A DNA stretch of 64,000 nucleotides from Schizochytrium sp. TIO01. Lineage: Eukaryota; Sar; Bigyra; Thraustochytrida; Thraustochytriidae. The notes beneath the pieces were generated by a model. That model was not told the DNA's origin and made no database searches. It was given only the letters and a program-made list of their open reading frames with translations. The translations under genes were made by a program, and so were the position numbers. The stretch's first letter is position 1; each line of letters begins with the position of its first letter. Below are positions 18,983 to 27,843 of the stretch, piece after piece. The stretch lies in NCBI GenBank assembly GCA_004764695.1, contig SMSO01000031.1, positions 60,600 through 124,599 of the forward strand. Direction: 5' to 3'.

Positions 18983-20635
18983 CTTTTATATGGAATTGTA
19001 TTAACTAAGCTGTCGGGTATTAACGACGCTGTCGGTACACTGTGCTTTTTCGTGTACTTGCCTAGGCTGAAAGCAAGGCTTTGGTTGTTCCTCTTGAAGC
19101 GAGCTAGGCAATGATCAAGCAGTTCTCATACTAGCTCAATATCTCTGACTCTTGGAAGTATTTCTATGATCTTCTCTTGTCAAATTCAAAGCGCAATTGT
19201 CCTTCAATACGTTTTGTTTATTGAATATTGAACTTGACGACTTCCTCTCTGGTATCCTACGGAAATTTCGTACTCTATAGGCTCAAACAGCCCCTCATAG
19301 CTCCACCCTGCCATCAGAGCGACCGGCTAAACCTGATTTTGCGAATCAGCTCTTGTACGTTCCCAATAACCAGACAAGTCAATTTTAAAGTAAACATTTT
19401 CTTTAGCTTTCCTTCAGCTACTTTGAGAGGGCTGAGTGTAAATATGTGTCACCTAATAGTACATCTTTTGATAAATTGGTCCCCGTCGAGTTGAGTTGAC
19501 CGCCAGTATGTGGCGAGGCATAATTGACTATTTGGCATTCAATCGTTTAGGATAATTTCTAACTTTGCGCAAACAAGTTCACTTCTTCGCGACTTGAAGT
19601 TCATTAATAATAGCGAAATCTCTTTTGTATTTATTGTGCAAGAATCGTATTACCATGCTAGAAGATGTGAAATGGCACGCTTCGCTGGCATTGCAAATCC
19701 CGGCATTTACTTACCGTTCAGCACGCATTGACGCTAGACACAGACGCGTCGAAGATATTGCATGTTAGATGGGTGATTTGTTGTGCATGGCAATCCTTAG
19801 TTGTTATTGAGATTGGAAATTATTATGAATGTTGTCATAGTGATTGTTCTGGTGTTTGTAGAAAAGTACTAAGCTGGATCACTGATCATGCGTGTTTCCT
19901 TTAACTCTATTGATTATTGCATTGCATTAATTACACTCAACAAACGTCGAGACTGACACAAGTCAAACCATCTGCTAGAGTCAGTGGGTTACGTCTCCAT
20001 TCTAAACTCTACAAAATTGAAATTCTATTGTAATGGTTCGAACGTCGAAGGTATGGGTCGTCGTTTTCTAACTCTCGTCTCCTTTTCGTCTTTTTTCTCT
20101 TCAATCTCTTCTCTAGTAAGTAGGTAGGCACCTACCTACTTACTAGTTACCTATTCTGTCACCTACTTTGAAGAAAGAAAGAAAGAAAAAAGTTATTTCA
20201 GAGGGCTCATGTTTCATTGGGAAATTGATTTGGGCCTAATTCGGTTTATTCTTGCGTAAGCAAGGTAGACAACTGAATCATTCTCCGTTCTTTGCTAGGT
20301 TTCATCAAGCTCACCCATCTGTTTGAAGTACGCTTGTTTGCTCCCCGATAGTATGATCTGGCCTGCGGCGCTCTCAGATCTTAAAATCCATTTTTCAAGA
20401 GCCTGGTCTGCTATACTCCTTGTCCTTACTAAATGAAAAGAGTATTTCTGTCTTATCACAGGACTTTTTAAACATCTCCAGCTGGTGTGCAGCCTTGTGT
20501 TCCAGCCCCTTGATCTCTTGCTTTCTTGCTTATCCAGATCACAACACGCCAAGTCCATACTCCTCGCGCTCAAAACAGTCCCTCGCCGAACTCTTGGTCC
20601 GTCTCCATCGGCTGCAAAACTATTCACCGTGTACA
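18983..20635. other. Intergenic, with a perfect 34-nt palindrome
   Basis: No supported gene. At 20113-20146 lies an inverted repeat with two perfect 16-nt arms, CTAGTAAGTAGGTAGG and CCTACCTACTTACTAG, separated by CA. A purine run (GAAAGAAAGAAAG) follows near 20170. An open frame extends upstream of the next gene from 20420, but its first 72 codons look like 5' UTR: low complexity, then a conserved-looking domain begins at the ATG at 20636. Confidence 0.55.
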
Positions 20636-22648
20636 ATGCAGCGACCTTTAGAGTTTCTGTGCTCTGGGTGCTTCGTGCAGCTTGCGCCTCTGGAGCTGCT
20701 GGAGGCTCGCAGAGACGACAAGGCCGCGTGGGAGCTGAGTATGCGTAGTACATGCTCGGAGTATGACGTTGGAGTATTGGAGGGTACAGTGGTGTATGTA
20801 GATCGTCTTGAAAGGGTTGAGGTGAATAATAGCGGCCTTCAAACTATTGCATACCTAAACTGTGACAAGTGCGGCAGGGAGGTGGGCGAGGTTTACCTGA
20901 ATACCAATGGTTTTGAGGACATAAGTTTCAAGTTGTGGAAGCCCCGATGTAGCCCGGATCGGGGCTACAAGTGGTCAGAAAAGGCGTTTAATGTGCGTGG
21001 CCTTGCTGCTTATCTGCAAGAGCTTGGGCAACGAGGTCTCAAGATAAATTACAACAGTCGAATGCGACAACGAGAGCAGCAACAATTAGAGCAGCAACAA
21101 CGAGACCAGCAACGACGAGAGCAGCAACAACGAGACCAGCAACAACGAGACCAGCAGCGACAATTAGAGCAGCAACAACGAGACCAGCAACGACGAGAGC
21201 AGCAACAACGAGACCAGCAACGACGAGACCAGCAACAACGAGACCAGCAACAACGAGACCAGCAACAACGAGACCAGCAACAATTAGACCAGCAACAGCG
21301 AGAAAAGCAGCTACTGCAACGCAAGAAACAGCAACGCAAGACGCGCGTGAATTCAAGTACGAGCAAATATAGTGAGAACTCTTTTGAAGATTCTATCGAA
21401 AGACTTGAAGAGCGCTTGCGGATGGTTCGTGAAGAAACTCGACAGCAGGCTGAGGAGCTAGCCACAGTTTGCCAACGTATCAAAATTTCTGCACAGTCCA
21501 AAGAACCGCTTGCGCCCAGCCCTTCCGCTCCACCTGCCTCACCTTATCTGTGTGCCTACAAAGAGAACACCACTAATGCTGCCCACATTGCCCACGCTAG
21601 AACTGTGTTCCCTAGTCCTTTTTATTTGGACCAGCGGACCTGCACCATATGTCATGAAGAGGTGAAACCCGATGGTATGGACATAATGTGCACCAACCTG
21701 CATTGCATCTGTAGTTCGTGCTTGGAGGCCTTTATCAACTCAATGTGCGATAGCAACCTCTTAGAAATTTGCGAGGATGGAAAGCATTTTTTATGTAGCG
21801 AATGCAAGGATATGATTCCAATCTCTCAGGTTAGAGAGGGGCCCTTCCAGCAGCGACTTTTGCTTGCCAGCAAACATAGGTTGCATAATCTTTTACAAGA
21901 AGAAGAGGCCAGGCGACAAATTCAAGCCGAGGAAAATGCAAGAATTCGGGCAGAGCATGCTGAACGCATAAGGGTCACACGCGCTTTACGCCAAGCTAGA
22001 GAAGTAGCCAGGTGCGAGGAGGAAGAAAAGGCTAGAATGAAAGCTCAAGTCAAGGAAAGTGCAAAGATTCGGACGGAACATACCGAACGTGTAAGGGCTG
22101 CGCATGTCATGCGCCAGGCTGAGGAACAGGCTAGACGTCAAGCCCAAGAAGAGGCTCACGTGCAGCGCCAAACTCAGGCACAACGTGCATTAGCAGAGCT
22201 CGCAAGACGTGAAGCAGAGCGGAAAAGAGGAGAAGTTCTACAGCGCGCACAAACACATATACGCCACATCGAGAATTCTATATTACTGACATGCTGTCCC
22301 AACGGTCATCCATTTTTTGATTTTGATGGAGACTTTGCTTTGACATGTTTAATGTGTGGTTGTCATTTCTGTGCATGGTGCCTCACGGACTGTCAAAGCG
22401 TTGAAGAAACCCACAGGCACATTCTTAACTGCAGCCAGAGGAATCCTAGTTCTTATGGAGTTGCGGGAACCGACGAAGAGTTCCGAAATTCTTGTCATGT
22501 GCGTTACCAACGGCGCTTCAGAACTTACTGGGGCTCTGACGGAATTCAAAGCGATTCTAGAGACGTGCGGAGGCTAATTCTTCAACGTATGTCCGAAGCT
22601 CACCGAGATCTTCTTGAACCTGAGTTGCAAAGACTTGGCTACTTTTAA
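20636..22648 (+). CDS. Q-rich RING and degenerate RBR-like protein
   Basis: About 670 aa with the ATG at 20636 chosen because the folded domain begins there (MQRPLEFLCSGC). Residues 1-110 have two CxxC pairs (LCSGC and NCDKC) spaced as in the Yippee/Mis18 beta-tent fold; this assignment is tentative. Residues 142-228 are a minisatellite-encoded RDQQQ/REQQQ tract, followed by a coiled coil. A RING (about 335-395) reads CTICHEE...CTNLHCICSSC...CSEC, a proper C3HC4 spacing. A charged helical segment with imperfect repeats (KARMKAQVKESAKIRTEH) follows. The C-terminus shares the module of the upstream LRR-kinase gene (TCCPNGHPFFDF...CHFCAWCL...ETHRHILNC...R-YW), but the position of the RBR catalytic Cys is Asp. 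A ubiquitin-pathway role is inferred from the RING. Single exon. Confidence 0.8.
   Translation: MQRPLEFLCSGCFVQLAPLELLEARRDDKAAWELSMRSTCSEYDVGVLEGTVVYVDRLERVEVNNSGLQTIAYLNCDKCGREVGEVYLNTNGFEDISFKLWKPRCSPDRGYKWSEKAFNVRGLAAYLQELGQRGLKINYNSRMRQREQQQLEQQQRDQQRREQQQRDQQQRDQQRQLEQQQRDQQRREQQQRDQQRRDQQQRDQQQRDQQQRDQQQLDQQQREKQLLQRKKQQRKTRVNSSTSKYSENSFEDSIERLEERLRMVREETRQQAEELATVCQRIKISAQSKEPLAPSPSAPPASPYLCAYKENTTNAAHIAHARTVFPSPFYLDQRTCTICHEEVKPDGMDIMCTNLHCICSSCLEAFINSMCDSNLLEICEDGKHFLCSECKDMIPISQVREGPFQQRLLLASKHRLHNLLQEEEARRQIQAEENARIRAEHAERIRVTRALRQAREVARCEEEEKARMKAQVKESAKIRTEHTERVRAAHVMRQAEEQARRQAQEEAHVQRQTQAQRALAELARREAERKRGEVLQRAQTHIRHIENSILLTCCPNGHPFFDFDGDFALTCLMCGCHFCAWCLTDCQSVEETHRHILNCSQRNPSSYGVAGTDEEFRNSCHVRYQRRFRTYWGSDGIQSDSRDVRRLILQRMSEAHRDLLEPELQRLGYF
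21068..21312 (+). repeat. 15-bp coding minisatellite (R-[DE]-Q-Q-Q)
   Basis: About 16 tandem units of the type CGAGACCAGCAACAA, with variants CGACGAGAGCAG and CAATTAGAGCAG. Units encode RDQQQ, REQQQ, RDQQR or LEQQQ inside the RING/RBR-like gene. All indels keep the frame. The opposite strand is also open but is a by-product of the repeat. Confidence 0.9.
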
Positions 22649-22814
22649 TGCATCCTCTCATTAATTGATGAATAAATTGTTCTCCTCTGATGCTCAATCC
22701 CAAGGTACATGTAAATCTCATTGTTCAAAAATTAAAATGTAAAATGCAGTTTTGAAACTATCTAAGTAGCAGCTCTGTACAGGATAAGTTTTCAATATTG
22801 AAGCAAGAGGAGAG

Positions 22815-22822
22815 TATAAAAA
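22815..22822 (+). promoter_or_regulatory. TATA-like element of 5S rRNA gene copy 2
   Basis: TATAAAAA lies 24-31 nt before the 5S start, matching the spacing at copy 1, although the surrounding sequence is otherwise different. Confidence 0.6.
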
Positions 22823-22845
22823 TCTGACTTCAACACTCAGAGTCA

Positions 22846-22961
22846 CATTCGATCATACCACGCGGGTAACACCTCATCTCATTCGCACTGAGAAGTAAAG
22901 TCGCGTAGGGCCGGGTCAGTAGTATGATAGGGGACTGCATGCGAAGCCCCGGTGTTGAATG
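22846..22961 (+). rRNA. 5S ribosomal RNA, copy 2
   Basis: Identical over 116 nt to the copy at 10321-10436, with the same terminal helix, internal box-A-like and box-C-like segments and a T-run after the end. It lies 197 nt downstream of the RING/RBR-like gene, on the same strand. The flanks outside the gene show only short similarity to copy 1, so this is a dispersed gene and not part of a long segmental duplication. Confidence 0.93.
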
Positions 22962-22967
22962 TTTTTT
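22962..22967 (+). terminator. RNA polymerase III T-run terminator
   Basis: Six T directly follow the 5S gene; a C-rich/T-rich tail continues to about 22990. Confidence 0.75.
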
Positions 22968-23499
22968 CCCCCTTTTTCCATGTTTTTTTGTTTAACTTGA
23001 GCTATGAAACCATTTTGCAAACTCAGGACAAAGAGTTTTAAAAAATACAGTTGATGGTAATAAAGGTAAGTTAACATATGTCTTATTTTTAAAAATTAAA
23101 GGAAAAAAATAAACATTTAGATTATACCTATATCACTTCGTTATAATGAGTCAAAAAACATGGGGGAAAGGTCTAGTAGAACAGGGTTTTAGGTCCTGAG
23201 CACATAGTATGTTTAGGTGAAACCGAGGAGGGCTGCCCAACTAATAAATAAACAAAACTCAACATTGTGTAAGTCAGACCCTTGCACGGAGTATCTGGAG
23301 ACACAATGAGTCTCTCCCTATGTAATTCGAGATATAATGGTAAGATCTATTATAACATACTACTATTCATCAGGGTCGAGTGTGGCAGGTTTCTAAGGTT
23401 ATAGTTCGAAGTAGTTATTCTTGCAGAGATTAACCTATGCTAATCTTCTGAAAAGAACGGATACAATTTGAGAAATACAGTATATGTAGAGGCATCAGT
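22968..23499. other. Intergenic, AT-rich
   Basis: No gene seen. It separates the 5S gene from the 3' end of the minus-strand EGF-7TM gene and probably holds the latter's 3' UTR. Confidence 0.5.
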
Positions 23500-24681
23500 T
23501 CACACTGATGACTTCACTGTGGCATCAAAAATAGGTCTTAGGTCCTCGTCGGACCCCATTTGACCAATAGAGTCGCGCGTGTCAACGACTGTGGTTTCAA
23601 TCCCAATTTTAGGTCTGGGTCCATCAAAATCCTCTGTGTTTGCCTGCACCGGAACCATTGCATTCTCGTCTGCAAGCTCTACTACGGTTACATGCTGTAC
23701 CCTCGGTGCCATAGTGAAGGCAATGTGTTTCCATTCAGCTGTTGCGAAAATCCACATCACTGGTACAACATAATCAAATTTGTTATGCAAGAATGGCGCG
23801 AGTGCAAACATAGTAAAGACTATGCACAAAAGCATGGCGAGTATACTGGCTTGGAGTTGAAGAGCAATGATTGCTTTTCTTAGTGTGTCAAACCGCGCGG
23901 TCTGATGGACATCTTTACCGAGCTTGAGAAGGTAGCGCGTCCGCAACATGATAAAGATAGCTTGAGCAGCATATCCAAAATATGCTAGAGCGTTTCCAGT
24001 GCAATATGCAATAAATGCCCCGTAGGCTCGATCGTCGGCGCCGTGAATGCCCCTTGAGTATTCGACCAATGGCACGGAGGCTGCAGCAACCGTGATGATA
24101 AGGTTGCTTGCAGAAATCACAAATGTGACTGGGATTAGTGCTTTCAGCCTTCGACTTGTGGATAAGAGCGAAATAAGCAAGAAAGGCTGCACACAGAAAA
24201 CAGTGATGAAGAAGCCAAAATGAGCAAATAAAAAGCAGAGGGACACTCCAAGATCAGACCCTAGCCTGGCTTCCGGCCGAGCAAGTTTGAGAATGATATA
24301 TGTAAGTGACCACGGAAGACATACTATATGGAATGACGCAATGCTAAGTACAGCTGGGTCTTTAAGCGCATTGGGGACTGCAAGCTTACGGGCTTGCCGA
24401 CGCCTCCTAGCCCTGAAGCACTGGACCATGCGTTGCTTAACCCTCGACACGGTGGATAGCCACAACGCAAAGGTAACTACCAGTGTCACGCTCCACAACA
24501 CGGTCAAAGCTACGGTGCTAATTTGACAGTCTAGGTCCTCTGTGTTGAAAATGTCTGACCTCCCTGTCCAACCTGCTGCACAGTCACAAGTAAGGTTGAC
24601 GCATGCCCCATGGTTTGAGCAAGGCTTTCCCACACGCACTGCAACTTCTCTAGACACCTCGGCAAAGGCCGAGCACTCCAT
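23500..24681 (-). CDS. EGF-like 7TM membrane protein (5' end uncertain)
   Basis: About 393 aa from the first ATG (24681). Near the N-terminus is one EGF-like unit, CSNHGACVNLTCDCAAGWTG, then a Cys (DLDCQI). Seven hydrophobic segments follow, e.g. VALTVLWSVTLVVTFALWL, LGVSLCFLFAHFGFF and YVVPVMWIFATAEW, then an acidic tail of about 60 residues. An extracellular EGF and 7TM layout suggests a cell-surface receptor or adhesion-type protein. No signal peptide precedes the EGF unit. The frame stays open for 15 codons upstream to a TAG that lies in TTTTGCTAG, which could be a splice acceptor, so an upstream exon supplying a signal peptide is plausible. I do not recognise a named family, and it is not an obvious member of the 7TM family found at 27-39 kb. 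Confidence 0.7.
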   Translation of the reverse strand: MECSAFAEVSREVAVRVGKPCSNHGACVNLTCDCAAGWTGRSDIFNTEDLDCQISTVALTVLWSVTLVVTFALWLSTVSRVKQRMVQCFRARRRRQARKLAVPNALKDPAVLSIASFHIVCLPWSLTYIILKLARPEARLGSDLGVSLCFLFAHFGFFITVFCVQPFLLISLLSTSRRLKALIPVTFVISASNLIITVAAASVPLVEYSRGIHGADDRAYGAFIAYCTGNALAYFGYAAQAIFIMLRTRYLLKLGKDVHQTARFDTLRKAIIALQLQASILAMLLCIVFTMFALAPFLHNKFDYVVPVMWIFATAEWKHIAFTMAPRVQHVTVVELADENAMVPVQANTEDFDGPRPKIGIETTVVDTRDSIGQMGSDEDLRPIFDATVKSSV

Positions 24682-24705
24682 CGTCAGAACGAAGTCCTGC
24701 CGCAC

Positions 24706-26976
24706 CTCGATCCGACTTAAGAGTTTGCTCTTCTAGCAAAATGACGGATGAATCATTGATTGATCGCAATTTGATGCCAGCCCCGTTTCCTGGAATTACT
24801 ACCTACTTGCACCTCTAGAGTTACTGACTACAGCCTTATCCATTCCAAACAAACAAGCAGGAGAGAAATTGCCTTTGTGAAAAGAGCAACCTTGAGGTGC
24901 CTAGGTAACTGGCTAGCCACAGTCTAATCACTTCGTGAGCTAGGTTCGTGTTCTCATGAATTTTAGCTTGCAGTTTTCACCCAAGTAATAAAGGATTGAA
25001 AGAAGTAGCCTGGGGCTGGTGAGAGTCTGTGCTTTCAACGAGTCGTTTGACTCCTTTATTTAAGTTGTGCAAATTGCTTCTAGTTCCTTCTAACTATAGT
25101 CTAGACAGCAAACTGCGGGAACCTGGTAAGCTAGAGGGTGTTAGGAAACTCCTAAAGTCCATTGTTTGCTGCACGGTGCACACAATCTGCCTACCTGGTT
25201 ACTAGTACTCTTCTTCAAGCCCCTTCGAGTCCTTTTTAAACTTGGGTTGGCAGGCCTAAGTACAGTTCAGGTTGGCCATGGAGTTCCACATCACCTGCTA
25301 GCTCTTATCGCTGCCGAGCGAAGAGGGAGTCCTCTGAGCCTCTCGTTCGCTCGCTAGCGGTGGCACGTGCAGCAATTATTATGTTTTGCTTAGAACGACC
25401 GCAACACGATGAATCCGCCTTGCTCAACGTCGAGGAGGTGCTGCGAACCCGAGCTTTCCTATTCACCAGTTGCATGAGAGACTCATTGCCAATAGCAAGT
25501 TCCCCATCTTCAGCTGGTAAAATCCCCTCCTAGTTGAACTGGACATTCATTATCTGGGTAAATCCTCAAGTAAAATTTTTGTTGCATTCGCGGATGAGAC
25601 CTTAGAAGCGGTGTTGGGTCCAATTTAATTGAAAAATTGGCGGATACAGTCAACACATTACTTTTTCTACGATGACAAGTACTATAGTGTTGCTAGCCTT
25701 GGTGTCTCCTATTCCGACTCATTCTCAGGCAACTCCATTGATCTTTTAACTCAAAACTCCAGCCATAACAATTACTCATAAATAATTAATGATGTGAGAG
25801 GACTACAAGGCACCAAACCTCTCACATGTGCATTAGTAACATATAAGGGTACTCTTAGTAGTCATAATTTGCAGACTACCGGAAACGGAATTCTTTCCAT
25901 CGACAACAAGTAGGGAGGCGTTTTGCGCACACTGAATGGCATTTCTTGAGGTATGATATTGCATAAACGACAATTATCACTAGCTGTAAAGCAGGCTTCT
26001 GGTGGCTTTCCTCAACTACTAAGGAGATTCATAACTACCGGTGCTACTACCTGCAAGCAATCCTCAAAGTTAGAGTGGTTGTTTTTTTGTTTTGTTTTCA
26101 TGTTGAAGATTTTAACTCATTAACTTTGACTCGTGAGAGTGGAATGTACCTACTTGTCTTAACCTAGTCGCTCTTTCAAATTTGCAAAGATAACATGGAG
26201 GCCCTCTACTAGTAACTGCTGATCGTCTAAGCCTAATCAAACGTGGCAGAGCGGAACTGCGTATAGCCAGCCCAAGAAATGTAGCGATCTCATCGAAAAA
26301 CATAAGAAAGAAGCTCAGGACTTTTGGGGGGGCTAAGAACTAGTTTGGAGTGGATTTGTCAATGTTCCTTGTTCAAAGTTCTGTCACTGATAATGCTGTT
26401 GCAGCTTGGCGGAAGGACACGAGACCAGGTACAATTAAATTCTAAATTCTTGAAAAATTAAAAGAAGTAGACAAAGATAAAGGGTGCTTTAAACCATAAC
26501 TGAATTAAGCAATAGCTGATTGACATGATTGGTGGTTAATAGAATCGATCGATCAATTCTCTTCACCGTCAAATATTACTATGATTACAACGTTGACACC
26601 TCGAGGACATGGCTTACCCCAAGATTGGCTAATGCTGGATATTCCGGCTAGAATCGATTCCAATTGACCCATTGCAAAATCCTGTCGTGCTTAAGGCTTG
26701 TAAAACAAAATATAATACAAACCATCACCAGCCAAACAGAACATCGGTATATACAAATCTTGCGATGCAAATCGATTGAGGAACTTGAGTTCTCGACAGA
26801 CAAACTTTGACATTTTCATAACGAGTTGGTTTGTTTTGAGAAAGATAACAGGTTACGTATTGTACAGATTTGCCAAACAAATTTTCAACCTCTTCAAGAA
26901 AATTTATTTCTGATCTTTTCCCTCTGTGTGTGCTAAGCAAAGACTTGCTCGCTTAATAGTAATAAATTATTGTATT
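24706..26976. other. Intergenic, 2.3 kb
   Basis: No convincing coding region on either strand; only short frames of 60-70 codons. Several CTACCTAC/AGGTAGG-like words occur (for example near 24800 and 25190). A missing 5' exon of the EGF-7TM gene could lie in the first part. Confidence 0.45.
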
Positions 26977-27843
26977 TCAGCCGAGCATGAGTGAGTGTAC
27001 AGGTTTAGCCCCATCCATAACACTTTTTGGAATAGTAACAGCAGCATTCGCGCTCTGAAAAAGAATTTTTTGCGCCAAAGCCCCTCTGTTAGTTTGCATG
27101 CTTGTGTGCTTCACTTTAGTCCTCCTCCAAGAGTATACAAGGTAGAGACATAACATGTGTACTTGGAAGTCAGCACTCCCAATAAAATAAGCTGAACTCG
27201 GCCTGAATTGCAGGTTGAGAATTGCAGAAGCAGAAGATGCCAGGGGGATTATTGACACCCAAAGGAGTCGGAAAACAGCGTTTTTAGTAGGATCCCGCTT
27301 CCCATTAACGTGAGACAGTGTTAGGATATTTCGATAGAAGTAGTACAACATGGACATTGTCATCAGATCGAGCAACACAAACATAACATCGTCAATAGAC
27401 ATCCAAAACATATTCCCAAAAGTTTGACTACATCCACCATCCTCCGTACGAAAACTTTTGTATACAAAAAGAGCTTTGCTGATATTTAATGCCAACACAA
27501 TCAGTAAATATGCTTTGACTCCTGTGATAATATTTTTTCGTACACTGATGCTTTTATAGTGTCTTACTGCCAGCTCTGCGCGAATACAGTGTAGGTAACC
27601 CGCTAGAACCTTGGCTAAATAGTAAAATACTGCAAGAAGATTGATCTGAATTGGACAAAAGAAGTCTGTAAATATTTCGACAATCATTCCCGCAATATTA
27701 AGTATCTGCAGGGATATGGCGATAACTTTGATTCGATTACGTACACGTACACTTCCAATCGAATGAATCGTGCGGTAGACATCAAGCACAAGAGCAAATG
27801 AAATATACAAGCCAAAGATACGAAACCAAAACCCTTCGAACAT
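26977..27843 (-). CDS. GPCR-like 7TM protein, paralogue 1
   Basis: 288 aa from the ATG at 27843, chosen because MFEGFWFRIFG aligns with the starts of the other three paralogues; the frame continues 30 codons further upstream. Seven hydrophobic segments are visible. A Cys precedes TM3 (FFCPIQINLLAV) and another lies in the loop before TM5 (TEDGGCSQTFGNMFW), matching the positions of the TM3-ECL2 disulphide of GPCRs. The end of TM3 reads CIRAELAV, with Arg and Glu where GPCRs have E/DRY. TM4 has the family signature LNISKALFVYKS. Function is unknown; a surface receptor is inferred. It is the most divergent of the four. Confidence 0.75.
   Translation of the reverse strand: MFEGFWFRIFGLYISFALVLDVYRTIHSIGSVRVRNRIKVIAISLQILNIAGMIVEIFTDFFCPIQINLLAVFYYLAKVLAGYLHCIRAELAVRHYKSISVRKNIITGVKAYLLIVLALNISKALFVYKSFRTEDGGCSQTFGNMFWMSIDDVMFVLLDLMTMSMLYYFYRNILTLSHVNGKRDPTKNAVFRLLWVSIIPLASSASAILNLQFRPSSAYFIGSADFQVHMLCLYLVYSWRRTKVKHTSMQTNRGALAQKILFQSANAAVTIPKSVMDGAKPVHSLMLG

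Noticed and set aside
20420-20635. 72 additional N-terminal codons for the RING/RBR-like gene
   Set aside because: Low-complexity Ser/Leu stretch before the first CxxC domain; the ATG at 20636 is the simpler start, though not proven.
21039-21501. Minus-strand frames rich in LVVAG or CCWSR repeats
   Set aside because: Shadows of the 15-bp coding minisatellite of the plus-strand RING gene.
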